DNA from: an uncultured Marinobacter sp.
GTDB lineage: Bacteria > Pseudomonadota > Gammaproteobacteria > Pseudomonadales > Oleiphilaceae
Direction of reading: 5' to 3'
Length of the DNA: 64,000 bases
NCBI RefSeq assembly: GCF_946886895.1
Contig: NZ_CAMPJO010000016.1
Location: 1-64,000 of the forward strand
This document shows, piece by piece, positions 53,904 to 63,700 of this stretch; the stretch's first letter is position 1, and every line of letters begins with the position of its first letter. The position numbers and the translations under genes are program-made. Below the pieces are notes generated by a model. The model was not told the DNA's origin. It saw only the letters and a list, made by a program, of their open reading frames with translations, and searched no databases.

Positions 53904-54371
53904 CTAGCCTTCGGTGTTCCAGACACTGATGTCGGCGGCATCGCCATCACCCCCTTCCTGGCCATCGGAGCCATAGGAATACAGATCATAGGGGCCTTCG
54001 GTGCCCGGACTGATGTATTGGTACTGAGCGCCCCAGGGATCCTGCGGCACACTCTTCAGATAGCCGGCCGCGTTCCAGTTCTTCGGCTCCGGGCTGCCGC
54101 TGGGACGGGACACCAGCGCTTCCAGCCCCTGCTGGGTTGAGGGGTAATGGCTGTTGTCCAGGCGGTAGAGGTCCAGGGCATTGGCAATGTTGCTCAGTTG
54201 CGTTTCCGCCACGGTGACCTTGGCCTGGTCACTCCGCCCTATGATGTTGGGCGCCACGATGGCGACCAGCAGGCCCAGAATGACCATCACCACCATGATC
54301 TCGATCAGGGTAAAGCCGCGGCTTGCGCGCGGTGTACTCGGGTTGTTCATCGTCATCATTTCACTCGTCAT
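53904..54371 (-). CDS. gspG: Type II secretion major pseudopilin GspG
   Basis: 155 residues. GFTLIEIMVVMVILGLLVAIVAPNIIG is the prepilin site and helix; LDLYRLDNSHYPSTQQGLEALV and the C-terminal calcium loop (SYGSDGQEGGDGDAADISVW) are classic GspG. It forms the pseudopilus shaft. The 44 bp before it separate it from gspF. Several nearby ATGs could be the exact start. Confidence 0.95.
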   Translation of the reverse strand: MTSEMMTMNNPSTPRASRGFTLIEIMVVMVILGLLVAIVAPNIIGRSDQAKVTVAETQLSNIANALDLYRLDNSHYPSTQQGLEALVSRPSGSPEPKNWNAAGYLKSVPQDPWGAQYQYISPGTEGPYDLYSYGSDGQEGGDGDAADISVWNTEG

Positions 54372-54415
54372 TGGTTTTGGGTCCTTCCTTTGTAGTGTGG
54401 GTAACGGGCCGGCCG

Positions 54416-55627
54416 TCAGCCCACCAGGTTACTCATATTCAGGATCGGCAACATGATGGCCATTACGATGATCAGCACCACCACCCCCATCACCAGCAGC
54501 ATCATCGGCTCAAACAACCCGACAATGGCCGCGATTTTGGATTGCAGGGTGTTTTCCTGCATGCGGGCGGTGCGTTCCAGCATGCTGTCCAGCTCGCCAC
54601 TGGTCTCGCCACTGGCAATCATGTGCAGCATCATCGGCGGAAAGTACCCGGTCTGATCCAGGGAACGGTGCAGCGAGCCGCCCTCGCTGACCTTGCGGGC
54701 GGCGTCCCGGAGTTCCTGCCGCAGGAAATCATTGGAAAGCACCTCGCCGGCGATGCGCATGGCTTCCACCAGAGGGACACCACTGGTGGTCAGAATGCTG
54801 AGCGTGCTGGCATAGCGTGCCGTATTGACGCCCCGCACCATGCCCGCGAACAGGGGCAGGTGCAGCAACTGCCGGTGAACCCGCATCCGGAAGCCGGGCT
54901 TGCTGAGCGAATACCGGAAGGCCATCAGGCCGATGATCAGTAACACCAGCAGATAGATACCGTAACTGGCGAGGAATTCCGATGCCGCCAGCAATGCCCG
55001 GGTCAGCGCTGGCAACTCCTGCCCCTGCCTGAGGAAGACCTCAATGATGTCGGGCACCACGTAAGTCAGCAGGAAGACCACAATGGCAATGGCGACCACG
55101 CTCAGTATGATCGGGTAGATCGCCGCAAGCTGGATTTTCTGCCGGGCTTCCTGCCGGCTTTCGGTATAGTCCGCCAGCCGGTTCAGTACCAGATCCAGGT
55201 GCCCCGCGTGCTCCCCCGCCGCCACCGTGGAGCGGTAAAGCCTGGGAAACGCCTTCGGGAACTCGGCCAGGCTGTTGGCCAGGGTATAGCCCTCCATGAC
55301 CTTGGCGCGAATGGCAATCAGCATACTGCGTATGCGGGGGCTCGCAGACTGCTGGGCCGCTGCCGACAGGGCCTGCTCAATGGGAATACCGGACTGGATC
55401 AGGGTGGCCAGTTGCCGGGTGACCAGGGCCAGATCCGCCGCGCCCAGGGAGCCACGACTGCTCAGGGGATTGCGCCTGGACGGCTTTTCAACGGCCGGCT
55501 CCACCGCCAGGGGGGTCAGCCCCTTTTCCCGGAGCTGCTGCCGCACGGCCCGGGGCGCATCCGCCTCAACCACGCCTTGCTTCTGTTTACCCCGGGCGTC
55601 CAGTGCCTTGTATTCGTAGGCGGGCAT
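54416..55627 (-). CDS. gspF: Type II secretion platform protein GspF
   Basis: 403 residues with two repeated GspF domains and three membrane helices (about 170-190, 223-243, 375-397). MPAYEYKALDARGKQKQGVVEAD at the start and LTRQL-type segment (LVTRQLATLIQSGIPIEQAL) are family marks. It anchors the ATPase-driven assembly in the inner membrane. Gap to gspE is 3 bp. Confidence 0.95.
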   Translation of the reverse strand: MPAYEYKALDARGKQKQGVVEADAPRAVRQQLREKGLTPLAVEPAVEKPSRRNPLSSRGSLGAADLALVTRQLATLIQSGIPIEQALSAAAQQSASPRIRSMLIAIRAKVMEGYTLANSLAEFPKAFPRLYRSTVAAGEHAGHLDLVLNRLADYTESRQEARQKIQLAAIYPIILSVVAIAIVVFLLTYVVPDIIEVFLRQGQELPALTRALLAASEFLASYGIYLLVLLIIGLMAFRYSLSKPGFRMRVHRQLLHLPLFAGMVRGVNTARYASTLSILTTSGVPLVEAMRIAGEVLSNDFLRQELRDAARKVSEGGSLHRSLDQTGYFPPMMLHMIASGETSGELDSMLERTARMQENTLQSKIAAIVGLFEPMMLLVMGVVVLIIVMAIMLPILNMSNLVG

Positions 55628-55630
55628 GGG

Positions 55631-57178
55631 TTACTGCCCCCGGTGCGTTACGCGGAGCACCTCTTCCACGGTCGTGACGCCGTCCAGAATCTTCTGCACG
55701 CCATCGGCATGAATGCTCGGCCCCTTCAGGCGGGCTTCCCGCTCAAGGTCCAGCTCTCCCGCCCGTTTGTGAATCAGGGCACTGATGTCATCGGTCACTT
55801 CCACCACCTCATAGATACCGATACGCCCGCGGTACCCCAACTGGTTGCAGTGATCACAACCGCTGGCCTGGTAAATGGTTGGCGGGTTGGCGGGGTCCTG
55901 CTGCAGGAAGTCGCAGTGCTCTTCGGTGGGCGTGTATGGCTCCCGGCATTCCTTGCACAGCACCCGCACCAGTCGCTGGGCGACAATGCCCACCAGACTG
56001 GAGGAAATCAGGAACGGTTCAATGCCCATATCCATCAGGCGGGTAATAGCGCCTACGGCGGTGTTGGTGTGCAAGGTCGACAGCACCAGGTGCCCGGTCA
56101 GACTCGCCTGAACGGCGATCTCGGCGGTTTCCAGATCACGGATCTCACCGATCATCACCACATCGGGGTCCTGGCGCAGAATGGCCCGCAGACCCCGGGC
56201 GAAGGTCATATCCACCTTGGTATTGACCTGGGTCTGGCCAATGCCGGGCAGGTCGTATTCAATCGGATCCTCCACAGTGAGGATGTTGCGGCTCCGGTCG
56301 TTGATTTCCTGAAGCGAGGCGTAGAGCGTGGTGGATTTACCGGAGCCCGTCGGCCCCGTGACCAGCAGGATGCCGTAGGGGCGGTGAATCAGCTTGCGCA
56401 GGATCTTGAGATCAGTCCCGGCCATGCCGAGGGATTCCAGCCGGATGGCTCCGGCCTGTTTGTCCAGCAGACGAAGCACCACCCGCTCGCCACTGGAGGA
56501 CGGCATGGTCGAAACCCGGATATCCACCTCGCGCCCCGCCACCCGCAAGGCAATCCGGCCGTCCTGGGGCACCCGCTTTTCCGCGATATCCAGTTTCGCC
56601 ATAACCTTGATCCGGGACACCAGCAACGGCGCCAGCGCCCGCTTGGGCTGCACCACTTCCCGCAGGACGCCATCCACGCGGAACCTGACCACCAGGCGTT
56701 TTTCATAGGTTTCGATGTGTACGTCCGACGCACTGGTTTTAACCGCCTCGGTCAGAATGGCGTTGATCAGCCGGATAATCGGCGCATCGTCTTCCTGCTC
56801 CAGCAGGTCCTCGGTTTCCGGGACGGAGTCTGCGAGGGAGGCCAGATCCATGTCGTCGCCGATCCCCTCCACCATCTGCATGGCTTCCGCCGAATCGTTC
56901 TGGTACGCGGAGTTGAGGGCCTGGTCGAAACGCCCGGGATCGATGGTGGAGAAGCGGGCCCGGCCGCCACTGATGCGGTTGGCTTCCGCCAGTGCGGTAT
57001 GGGAGGCTCCGGGGCGGACCAGAATGACCGGCTCGCCGTTTTCGGACCGGGTCAGAATAACGCCATTGCGCTTGGCAAAGGTAAAGGGAAGACGGCCCAG
57101 CGGAGCATCCTGCGGCTGAAGTTCAGTGTCTGTGGTCAAGGTCGTCCCCGCTTGTGAAACCCTTTTCGATTCAATCAA
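55631..57178 (-). CDS. gspE: Type II secretion ATPase GspE
   Basis: 515 residues. Walker A GPTGSGKS at 275-282, Asp-box, Walker [23 protein letters not shown] and the tetracysteine zinc module (CKEC, then CDHC after about 30 residues) are complete. It supplies power for pseudopilus growth. It is the first gene of the leftward operon; gspC starts 127 bp away on the other strand. Confidence 0.95.
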   Translation of the reverse strand: MIESKRVSQAGTTLTTDTELQPQDAPLGRLPFTFAKRNGVILTRSENGEPVILVRPGASHTALAEANRISGGRARFSTIDPGRFDQALNSAYQNDSAEAMQMVEGIGDDMDLASLADSVPETEDLLEQEDDAPIIRLINAILTEAVKTSASDVHIETYEKRLVVRFRVDGVLREVVQPKRALAPLLVSRIKVMAKLDIAEKRVPQDGRIALRVAGREVDIRVSTMPSSSGERVVLRLLDKQAGAIRLESLGMAGTDLKILRKLIHRPYGILLVTGPTGSGKSTTLYASLQEINDRSRNILTVEDPIEYDLPGIGQTQVNTKVDMTFARGLRAILRQDPDVVMIGEIRDLETAEIAVQASLTGHLVLSTLHTNTAVGAITRLMDMGIEPFLISSSLVGIVAQRLVRVLCKECREPYTPTEEHCDFLQQDPANPPTIYQASGCDHCNQLGYRGRIGIYEVVEVTDDISALIHKRAGELDLEREARLKGPSIHADGVQKILDGVTTVEEVLRVTHRGQ

Positions 57179-57305
57179 TTCAGAAAGGCTACCATAGGAA
57201 ATGGACCCGCTGAATAACTCTATACACTATACTGCCAATAAAACCTTACAGTCTGATAACCTGTGGGCTTTTTTGCGGCCCACCAACCGGCATTCAGGAT
57301 GATCC

Positions 57306-57950
57306 ATGCACGTTAATCACCAACGGCTCCCCCTGCTTCTTACCCTGGTCGCAGGGGCAGCCATGCTGGGTGTGACAGCCTGGCAGGGCTATAGTTTCTG
57401 GCAAATGGAAAACCGGGAACCCAGCCCGCAAACCAGCCGGGACGCCGCCAGCAGCACCCGGCCGGAACCCCGGGTGCCCGACGTCAATCTGGCCTCTCTG
57501 GACTTGTTCGGCACCGCCAACACCGGGGCCAATGCCCCGTTGGAGAACACCGAAAACCTGCCAGAAACCAACCTGCGGCTCTACCTTCGCGGGGTCCTGG
57601 CCGCCACCGGAGAACTCCCCGGCAGCGCCCTGATCGAAGATGACAAAAGCCAGACCGAAGCCTACCTTGTCGGCGACGAATTACCGGGAAACGCGACCCT
57701 GCGCTCGGTGTTCCCCAACCGGGTCATTCTTGAGCGCGGCGGCAAACTGGAAAATCTCTACTTCCCCGAAGACGAGGATCGTGCCGGACTCGACGTTTCC
57801 GTCAACGAGTCCGCCCCGGTGCCGGAATCCCCGGCCGAGGCATCCCCTTCGCCCTCACCGCAAACGACCGTCAGCGAGGATCAACGCCGTGAGGAAATCC
57901 GACAGCGCCTTGAGCAACTCAGGGAACGCCTGCGAAACAACCGTAACTGA
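57306..57950 (+). CDS. gspC: Type II secretion protein GspC (no PDZ domain)
   Basis: 214 residues. A membrane helix (about 9-28), a Pro-rich linker and an HR domain (about 75-160: LRLYLRGVLAATGELPGSALIED, then YLVGDELPGNATLRSVFPNRVILERGGKLENLYF) match GspC. The C-terminus is a charged coiled coil (RREEIRQRLEQLRERLR), replacing the PDZ domain of the E. coli type. The HR domain binds the secretin GspD, which is not encoded nearby. Confidence 0.88.
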   Translation: MHVNHQRLPLLLTLVAGAAMLGVTAWQGYSFWQMENREPSPQTSRDAASSTRPEPRVPDVNLASLDLFGTANTGANAPLENTENLPETNLRLYLRGVLAATGELPGSALIEDDKSQTEAYLVGDELPGNATLRSVFPNRVILERGGKLENLYFPEDEDRAGLDVSVNESAPVPESPAEASPSPSPQTTVSEDQRREEIRQRLEQLRERLRNNRN

Positions 57951-57958
57951 GCCGGGCC

Positions 57959-58618
57959 ATGGACGCGGTCGCCCTGTTGCCCAGCCGTCGTTCCGCCTTG
58001 ATGCCCATCCTGCTGGCCGTCACCCTGGCCGGTGCTTTTGAGCTGAGCAACCAACTGCTTGAGTACGTGCGCAAGGAATTCGGCGCGGAGGCGGAACAGC
58101 GCCTGGACAACTGGCAGCGCCTGCACACACTGGCCGCCAACGCCCCGACGGACCGACAGCTCCGGCTGGTCAATTCCTTTTTTAACCGGGTCCGTTTTTT
58201 GAGCGACATCCGCCACTGGGGCGAGGAAGACTATTGGGCCACACCGGTGGAACTGCTCACCACCAACGGCGGGGACTGCGAAGACTTTTCGATTGCCAAG
58301 TATCTTACTCTGAAGTCCATGGGCGTGCCCGATGACCAGCTCCGCATCGTCTACGTCAAAGCCCTGGAACTGAACCAGGCGCACATGGTGCTGGCCTGGT
58401 ACCCGGAACCCGATGCCGACCCGTTGATACTCGACAATCTTATAAACGACATTAAACCTGCCTCCCAACGAACTGATCTTGAACCGGTTTACAGTTTCAA
58501 CGGAGACGGCCTGTGGCTCAACCGCTCCGGCGGTGAGCGCACACGCATTGGCCAGGCAGAGAACCTGGCCCGCTGGCAGGACCTGAACGATCGCCTGAAC
58601 CGCACCCTGAATCCGTAG
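57959..58618 (+). CDS. LapG-like transglutaminase-fold cysteine protease (BTLCP)
   Basis: 219 residues. The catalytic triad is visible: Cys107 in GGDCEDF, His142 in QAHMVLAWY, Asp159 in LDNLI. A hydrophobic N-terminal segment (about 12-28) suggests periplasmic export. In Pseudomonas, LapG cleaves a large adhesin and is held by LapD. Here neither lapD nor an adhesin gene lies nearby, and the gene is 8 bp behind gspC, so it may be co-expressed with secretion. Confidence 0.85.
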   Translation: MDAVALLPSRRSALMPILLAVTLAGAFELSNQLLEYVRKEFGAEAEQRLDNWQRLHTLAANAPTDRQLRLVNSFFNRVRFLSDIRHWGEEDYWATPVELLTTNGGDCEDFSIAKYLTLKSMGVPDDQLRIVYVKALELNQAHMVLAWYPEPDADPLILDNLINDIKPASQRTDLEPVYSFNGDGLWLNRSGGERTRIGQAENLARWQDLNDRLNRTLNP

Positions 58619-58746
58619 CTCTCAACCATAGCCCTGGCCCTGCTGGCGGCAAATGACAGCACCGGTGGCGCCAAGCGACAGTGCAACCCGATGGCAACTC
58701 GCTAGAATGCGTTCTTGATCAACGAACCAAAGGGAGTAAACGTCCA

Positions 58747-60411
58747 ATGCGACGCTGGAATGGCTGGGGCGACGACCAATTCAACCTGGAACTGCCGGAA
58801 CAGGGGCTGAGCTTTCTTGCCGAGCGCCTGGGCCCGGGCTCTCCGCTGGCAGACAGTTCCCTCGAGCATGTGTGTCAGCAGGTCCCGGACAGCCGACTGC
58901 CCGCCGGGGATGATGTGGATGCCTTGATGGATACCCGCCCGGAAACACGGGTTCGCCATGCCCGCGGCCAGAGCCTGCCGGACTGGTTGGCCATGCGCAG
59001 CGGGGAATTCGGCACCTTTCCCGACGGCGTGGCCTTCCCGGAAAGCAACCAGGACGTCCAGGCCCTGTTGCAGTACGCCCATCGTCACCAGGTGGTGCTG
59101 ATCCCCTATGGCGGCGGCACCAGCGTGGCCGGCCACATCAATCCGGTGGCCAGCGAACGCCCGGTACTGACGGTGGATATGAGTGCCATGAACCGGCTGA
59201 TCGATCTTGACGAGGAGAGCCGGATTGCCACCTTCGGCGCGGGCACCCCCGGCCCCCTGGTGGAGGCACAACTCCGGGCCCGTGGCTACACGCTCGGCCA
59301 TTTCCCGCAATCCTTTGAGCTGTCGACCCTGGGGGGCTGGGTGGCGTCCCGCTCCAGCGGCCAGCAATCGCTCCGCTACGGGCGCATTGAGCAACTGTTC
59401 GCCGGTGGCCGGGTGGAAACCCTGAAAGGCACCCTGCAACTCCCCACCATACCCGCATCCAGCGCCGGCCCGGATATCCGGGAAATGATCCTGGGCTCGG
59501 AAGGCCGCCTCGGCGTGATTACCGAAGTGCGGGTGCGGGTCAGTGCACTGGCGGAGCGGGAAAGCTTCCATGTGGTTTTCTTCCCGGACTGGAACGCGGC
59601 CAGGAATGCCTGCCGCACGCTGGTGCAGAACCGGGTGCAGCTGTCCATGCTGCGGCTGAGCAACGCGGTGGAAACCGAAACCCAACTGGCGCTGGCCGGC
59701 CACCCACGGCTTATCGGGCTGCTGGAGCAGGTGTTGTCCGTTCGGGGCGCCCGGGATGGCAAATGCATGATGACCTTCGGGGTGACCGGCAGCCGCACGC
59801 AATGCGCCAGCGCCCTGAAACAGGCGAAGCAAATCTGTGGCCGGCTTGGCGGCGTCTACACCGGTACCCGGCTGGGCAAGAAATGGGCGGAAAAGCGCTT
59901 CACCATGCCCTATCTGCGGGAAGCCCTCTGGCAACTGGGCTATGCCGTGGACACCCTGGAAACCGCGACAGACTGGGACAATGTGGACAACCTGCTGCAG
60001 CGCATCGAGGGCAACCTGCGCACCGGGCTCAGCCAGCGGGAAAACAGCCGGAACGAGCGGGCCCATGTGTTTACCCATCTGTCCCACGTGTATGGCCAGG
60101 GGTGCAGCATCTACACCACCTATGTCTTCCGGGTCGCCGACGATTACCCGGAAACCCTGGCTCGCTGGCGACACCTGAAAACCACCACCTCCGAGTTGAT
60201 CGTCAACAATCGTGGCACCATCAGCCATCAGCACGGTGTCGGCAAGGACCACGCACCCTGGCTGCCCACGGAAAAGGGCGACCTTGGCATCCTGGCCATC
60301 CGCGCCCTGTGCGACACCTTTGATCCGGACACCCTGCTCAACCCGGGTACGCTTCTGGACTCAGGCACTCTGCCCAACCCGGGCAATTCGCTGGACGCGG
60401 AGCCGTCATGA
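58747..60411 (+). CDS. FAD-linked oxidase, alkyldihydroxyacetonephosphate synthase-like
   Basis: 554 residues from the ATG at 58747 with AGGGAG about 10 nt upstream. RRWNGWGDD starts the family's N-terminus. The PCMH FAD domain has IPYGGGTSVAGHI and GSEGRLGVITEV, and the C-terminal domain has YTTYVF and ISHQHGVGKDHAPW as in AGPS. AGPS forms the ether bond of alkyl lipids, but bacterial relatives of unknown use are common. It overlaps the next gene by 4 bp. The C-terminal 25 residues are repeat-like (NPGTLLDSGTLPNPG). Confidence 0.85.
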   Translation: MRRWNGWGDDQFNLELPEQGLSFLAERLGPGSPLADSSLEHVCQQVPDSRLPAGDDVDALMDTRPETRVRHARGQSLPDWLAMRSGEFGTFPDGVAFPESNQDVQALLQYAHRHQVVLIPYGGGTSVAGHINPVASERPVLTVDMSAMNRLIDLDEESRIATFGAGTPGPLVEAQLRARGYTLGHFPQSFELSTLGGWVASRSSGQQSLRYGRIEQLFAGGRVETLKGTLQLPTIPASSAGPDIREMILGSEGRLGVITEVRVRVSALAERESFHVVFFPDWNAARNACRTLVQNRVQLSMLRLSNAVETETQLALAGHPRLIGLLEQVLSVRGARDGKCMMTFGVTGSRTQCASALKQAKQICGRLGGVYTGTRLGKKWAEKRFTMPYLREALWQLGYAVDTLETATDWDNVDNLLQRIEGNLRTGLSQRENSRNERAHVFTHLSHVYGQGCSIYTTYVFRVADDYPETLARWRHLKTTTSELIVNNRGTISHQHGVGKDHAPWLPTEKGDLGILAIRALCDTFDPDTLLNPGTLLDSGTLPNPGNSLDAEPS

Positions 60412-62021
60412 ATCGCGCCTGGGCCCTGGAGGAACTGCGCGCCGGCAACCGGGAGTTTGACGTGGTGGTTATCGGCGGTGGCATCACCGGCGCCGGCGTC
60501 GCCCGGGAAGCCGCCGGAAGCGGCCTGCGGACTCTATTGGTGGAGCAGCGGGATTTTGCCTGGGGAACCTCGAGCCGCTCCTCGAAAATGGTCCACGGGG
60601 GCCTGCGTTACCTGGGCAGCGGCCACCTGCGCCTGGCCCGGGACGCCGTAACCGAACGCCAGCGGCTGATGGCCGAAGCGCCCGGCCTGATCGACCCCCT
60701 GCGATTTATCATGCCGCATTTCCGCCACCAGTTTCCCGGCCCGGGGCTGTTTGGTGCCCTGCTCCGGCTCTACGACGGCCTCGCCGGCACGCGATCCCGC
60801 CAAACGCTGACACCCGGTGACCTGCTGAGCTGGGTCCCCGGGCTGACCACCCGGGACCTGCTCGGCGCCAGCGGCTTCACCGACGCGGTCACCGACGACG
60901 CCCGCCTGGTGCTGCGGGTGCTTGCGGAAGCCAGGCACGATGGCGCCTGCTGCCTGAATTACGTCAAAGCCGTGGAGGTGCTCCGACACGAGGGCCAGGT
61001 TCAGGGCGTACGCCTGCAGCCAGCGGAGTCGACCGACGCCTTCACCGTCAATACCTCCCTGGTCATCAACGCCACCGGCGCCTGGGCCGATCGGCTCAGT
61101 CAGCCGTCGCCCATGACCCTCCGGCCCCTGCGCGGCAGCCATCTGGTTATCCCCTGGTCGACACTGCCAGTCACCTGCTCGGTGTCCCTGTTTCATCCGG
61201 CGGATCAGCGCCCGGTCTTCGCCTTCCCGTGGGCGGGCACTACGGTACTCGGCACCACCGATCTGGACCATGCGCCGGATTTGGACCGGGAACCGGCAAT
61301 CACCCGCGAAGAGGTTACCTATCTGCTGGCCATTGCTGGCCGGTTATTCCCGGGCACTCACCTGGACGAAAGCCACATTCTGTCAACCTGGGCCGGGGTT
61401 CGACCCGTGGTGAGTGACGGTTCAGGCAAGGCGCCATCGAAGGAAAACCGAGAGCACGACATCCGTGTGGACCACGGCCTGATCAGCGTCGCCGGCGGCA
61501 AACTCACCACCTTCCGGCGGATTGCCCGGGAAGCCCTGGCTCTTGGCCTTGGGCCGAAAAATGGAGTGCGTCTTCGGGCCGCTCATCATCCGGTGTTCCG
61601 GCCCCTGCCCGTGCTGCCCAGGCCAGCCACCATCAGCCACTTGAACTGGCACCGGCTGCTTGGTTTTTACGGCCCTGACCTGCCCTCGGTGCTGGATGCC
61701 GGCCCGACCGAGCCGGTGCTGGATGCTGCTGGAAGCAACCTGCTCTGGGCGGAACTGTGCTGGGCCTGCACCCATGAAGATGTTCGGCACCTGGACGACC
61801 TGCTGCTCCGGCGCACCCGGCTCGGGCTGACCGTGCCGGACGGCGCAAGCGGGCTGTTGCCGGAACTGAAACGACGGTGCCAGCCGGTTCTGGGCTGGAG
61901 TGACGACCGCTGGCAGGAAGAAGCCGGGCGATACCGTGCCATCTGGCAGAACGCGTACTCGGTTCCAGCCACTGTTCCAGCCACTGGGCCGTCCACTACA
62001 GGAGCAGCCCGTGATGACTGA
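60408..62021 (+). CDS. Glycerol-3-phosphate dehydrogenase/oxidase (GlpD-like)
   Basis: 537 residues. FAD-binding VVIGGGITGAGVAREAAGSG is at about 21-40, followed by the GlpD marks SSRSSKMVHGGLRYL, GAWADRL, and GTTDLDH. GlpD oxidises sn-glycerol-3-phosphate to DHAP and passes electrons to quinone. The C-terminal domain (LWAELCWACTHEDVRHLDDLLLRRTRLGL) is also present. It overlaps the FGGY kinase by 8 bp. The tail carries two copies of a 12-nt repeat. Confidence 0.9.
   Translation: MNRAWALEELRAGNREFDVVVIGGGITGAGVAREAAGSGLRTLLVEQRDFAWGTSSRSSKMVHGGLRYLGSGHLRLARDAVTERQRLMAEAPGLIDPLRFIMPHFRHQFPGPGLFGALLRLYDGLAGTRSRQTLTPGDLLSWVPGLTTRDLLGASGFTDAVTDDARLVLRVLAEARHDGACCLNYVKAVEVLRHEGQVQGVRLQPAESTDAFTVNTSLVINATGAWADRLSQPSPMTLRPLRGSHLVIPWSTLPVTCSVSLFHPADQRPVFAFPWAGTTVLGTTDLDHAPDLDREPAITREEVTYLLAIAGRLFPGTHLDESHILSTWAGVRPVVSDGSGKAPSKENREHDIRVDHGLISVAGGKLTTFRRIAREALALGLGPKNGVRLRAAHHPVFRPLPVLPRPATISHLNWHRLLGFYGPDLPSVLDAGPTEPVLDAAGSNLLWAELCWACTHEDVRHLDDLLLRRTRLGLTVPDGASGLLPELKRRCQPVLGWSDDRWQEEAGRYRAIWQNAYSVPATVPATGPSTTGAARDD
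61962..61985. repeat. 12-nt direct duplication at the 3' end of the GlpD-like gene
   Basis: GTTCCAGCCACT occurs twice in tandem (61962-61973, 61974-61985), giving a VPATVPAT tail in the GlpD-like protein. It is in frame in the neighbouring kinase leader as well but lies upstream of that gene's start. Confidence 0.7.
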
Positions 62022-63570
62022 GCCGCTGATCCTGGCCATTGACAACGGCACCCAGAGTATCCGGGCCCTGCTCTTCGATACCCGTGGCAACCTGGTGGGC
62101 AAAGGGAAACAGGAGATTGAACCCTACTTCTCGGACCAACCGGGCTGGGCCGAACAGCACCCGGAGTATTTCTGGGATAACCTCGGCAAGGCCTGCGATA
62201 TACTCTGGCAGAACACCACGGCCCGACCGGAGCAGATCGCCGGCGTTACCCTGACCACCCAACGGGGCACGGTGATCAACCTGGATGAGCACGGCGAGCC
62301 CCTGCGCCCCGCCATCATCTGGCTGGATCAGCGCCACGCCCGGGTTGACGGCCGCCTGAAAGGCCCCTGGGGCTGGCTGTTCCGGCTGGCGCGGCTGGAA
62401 GACACCGTCGACCGATTCCGGGAAAAAGCCCAGGCCAACTGGATCGCCCAGAATCAGCCCGACATCTGGGAAAAAACCCGCCATTTCCTGCTGCTGTCCG
62501 GGTACCTTAACTATCGACTCACTGGCCAGTTCCGGGACTCCACCGGCAGCCAGGTGGGCTACCTTCCTTTCGATTACAAACGCCATCAGTGGGCCGGGGC
62601 CAGGGATTTCAAATGGCAGGCCATCCCGGTAAAGCGCCACATGCTGCCTGAGCTGGTCAGCCCCGGCTCTGTTATTGGCCACCTCACTCAGGACGCCGCC
62701 GTGCATCTGGGCCTGCCCGCCGGGCTCCCGGTGATTGCCGCCGCCTCAGACAAAGCCTGCGAGATACTGGGTTCAGGCGGCCTGACGCCAGACATCGGCT
62801 GCATGAGCTACGGCACCACCGCGACCATCAACACCACCAGCCACCGCTACATCGAGCCGGTGCGGCTGATGCCGCCCTATCCGGCGGCCCTGCCCGGGTT
62901 CTTTTCCACGGAAGTCATGATTTACCGGGGGTTCTGGATGGTGAGCTGGTTCAAACGGGAATTCGGCCTGCGCGAGCAGGCACTGGCGGAACGACAGGGT
63001 GTCGAACCGGAAGCCCTGTTCGACGAACTGGTACGGGCCGTACCCCCGGGCTCCATGGGCCTGATGCTGCAACCCTACTGGTCGCCAGGCGTCCGCCAGC
63101 CAGGCCCGGAAGCCAAGGGCGCCATCATCGGGTTTGGCGACGTTCACACCCGGGCCCACATCTACCGGGCCATTCTTGAGGGCCTCGCCTACGCCCTGCG
63201 TGAGGGCAAGGAGAAAATCGAAAAACGCAGCGGCGTCGTCATCCGCCGGTTGCGCGTGGCCGGCGGCGGCTCCCAGAGCGACGCTGCCATGCAACTGACG
63301 GCGGATGTCTTTGGCCTGCCCGCCGAGCGACCACACACCTATGAAACCTCCGGGCTGGGCGCCGCCATCGATGCCGCCGTCGGCCTGGGCCTGCACCCGG
63401 ATTTCGAGACGGCCGTGGCCGCCATGACCCGCGTGGGTGACGTCTTCCACCCCCAGCCAGACACCCAGGCTCTTTATCAACGGCTGTACTCGGAGGTCTA
63501 CATCCGGATGTACCCGCGTCTGCAGCCCCTGTATCGTAAAATCCGCGACATTACCGGCTATCCCCGGTAA
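62014..63570 (+). CDS. FGGY-family carbohydrate kinase
   Basis: 518 residues from the ATG at 62014, inside the GlpD-like stop region, with AGGAGC upstream. ILAIDNGTQSIRALLFD is the phosphate-1 motif; IWLDQRHA and SYGTTATINTT, then LRVAGGGSQSDAAMQLTADVFGLP mark FGGY kinases. The substrate may be glycerol or another polyol; the residues that separate glycerol kinases from the rest cannot be settled by eye. Overlaps with the GlpD-like and AGPS-like genes show a single operon. Confidence 0.9.
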   Translation: MTEPLILAIDNGTQSIRALLFDTRGNLVGKGKQEIEPYFSDQPGWAEQHPEYFWDNLGKACDILWQNTTARPEQIAGVTLTTQRGTVINLDEHGEPLRPAIIWLDQRHARVDGRLKGPWGWLFRLARLEDTVDRFREKAQANWIAQNQPDIWEKTRHFLLLSGYLNYRLTGQFRDSTGSQVGYLPFDYKRHQWAGARDFKWQAIPVKRHMLPELVSPGSVIGHLTQDAAVHLGLPAGLPVIAAASDKACEILGSGGLTPDIGCMSYGTTATINTTSHRYIEPVRLMPPYPAALPGFFSTEVMIYRGFWMVSWFKREFGLREQALAERQGVEPEALFDELVRAVPPGSMGLMLQPYWSPGVRQPGPEAKGAIIGFGDVHTRAHIYRAILEGLAYALREGKEKIEKRSGVVIRRLRVAGGGSQSDAAMQLTADVFGLPAERPHTYETSGLGAAIDAAVGLGLHPDFETAVAAMTRVGDVFHPQPDTQALYQRLYSEVYIRMYPRLQPLYRKIRDITGYPR

Positions 63571-63700
63571 ACGGCGCAGATTGCCCGGCAAGCGTCAGGC
63601 CAGCCCGACGTGCCGGTTCGGTAATTCACCTTGCAGCTCGTTATCGAACTGCTATTCTGAAACCAAATCGAACCACAAAGCATACCAATGGATCATCCAT

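Noticed and set aside
55199..57157. 652-residue rightward frame opposite gspE and gspF
   Set aside because: Shadow frame of GC-rich genes; no signal or domain is seen, while gspE and gspF are complete.
58702..60252. 516-residue leftward frame opposite the AGPS-like oxidase
   Set aside because: Gly/His/Gln-rich without motifs; the + strand holds FAD-binding signatures.
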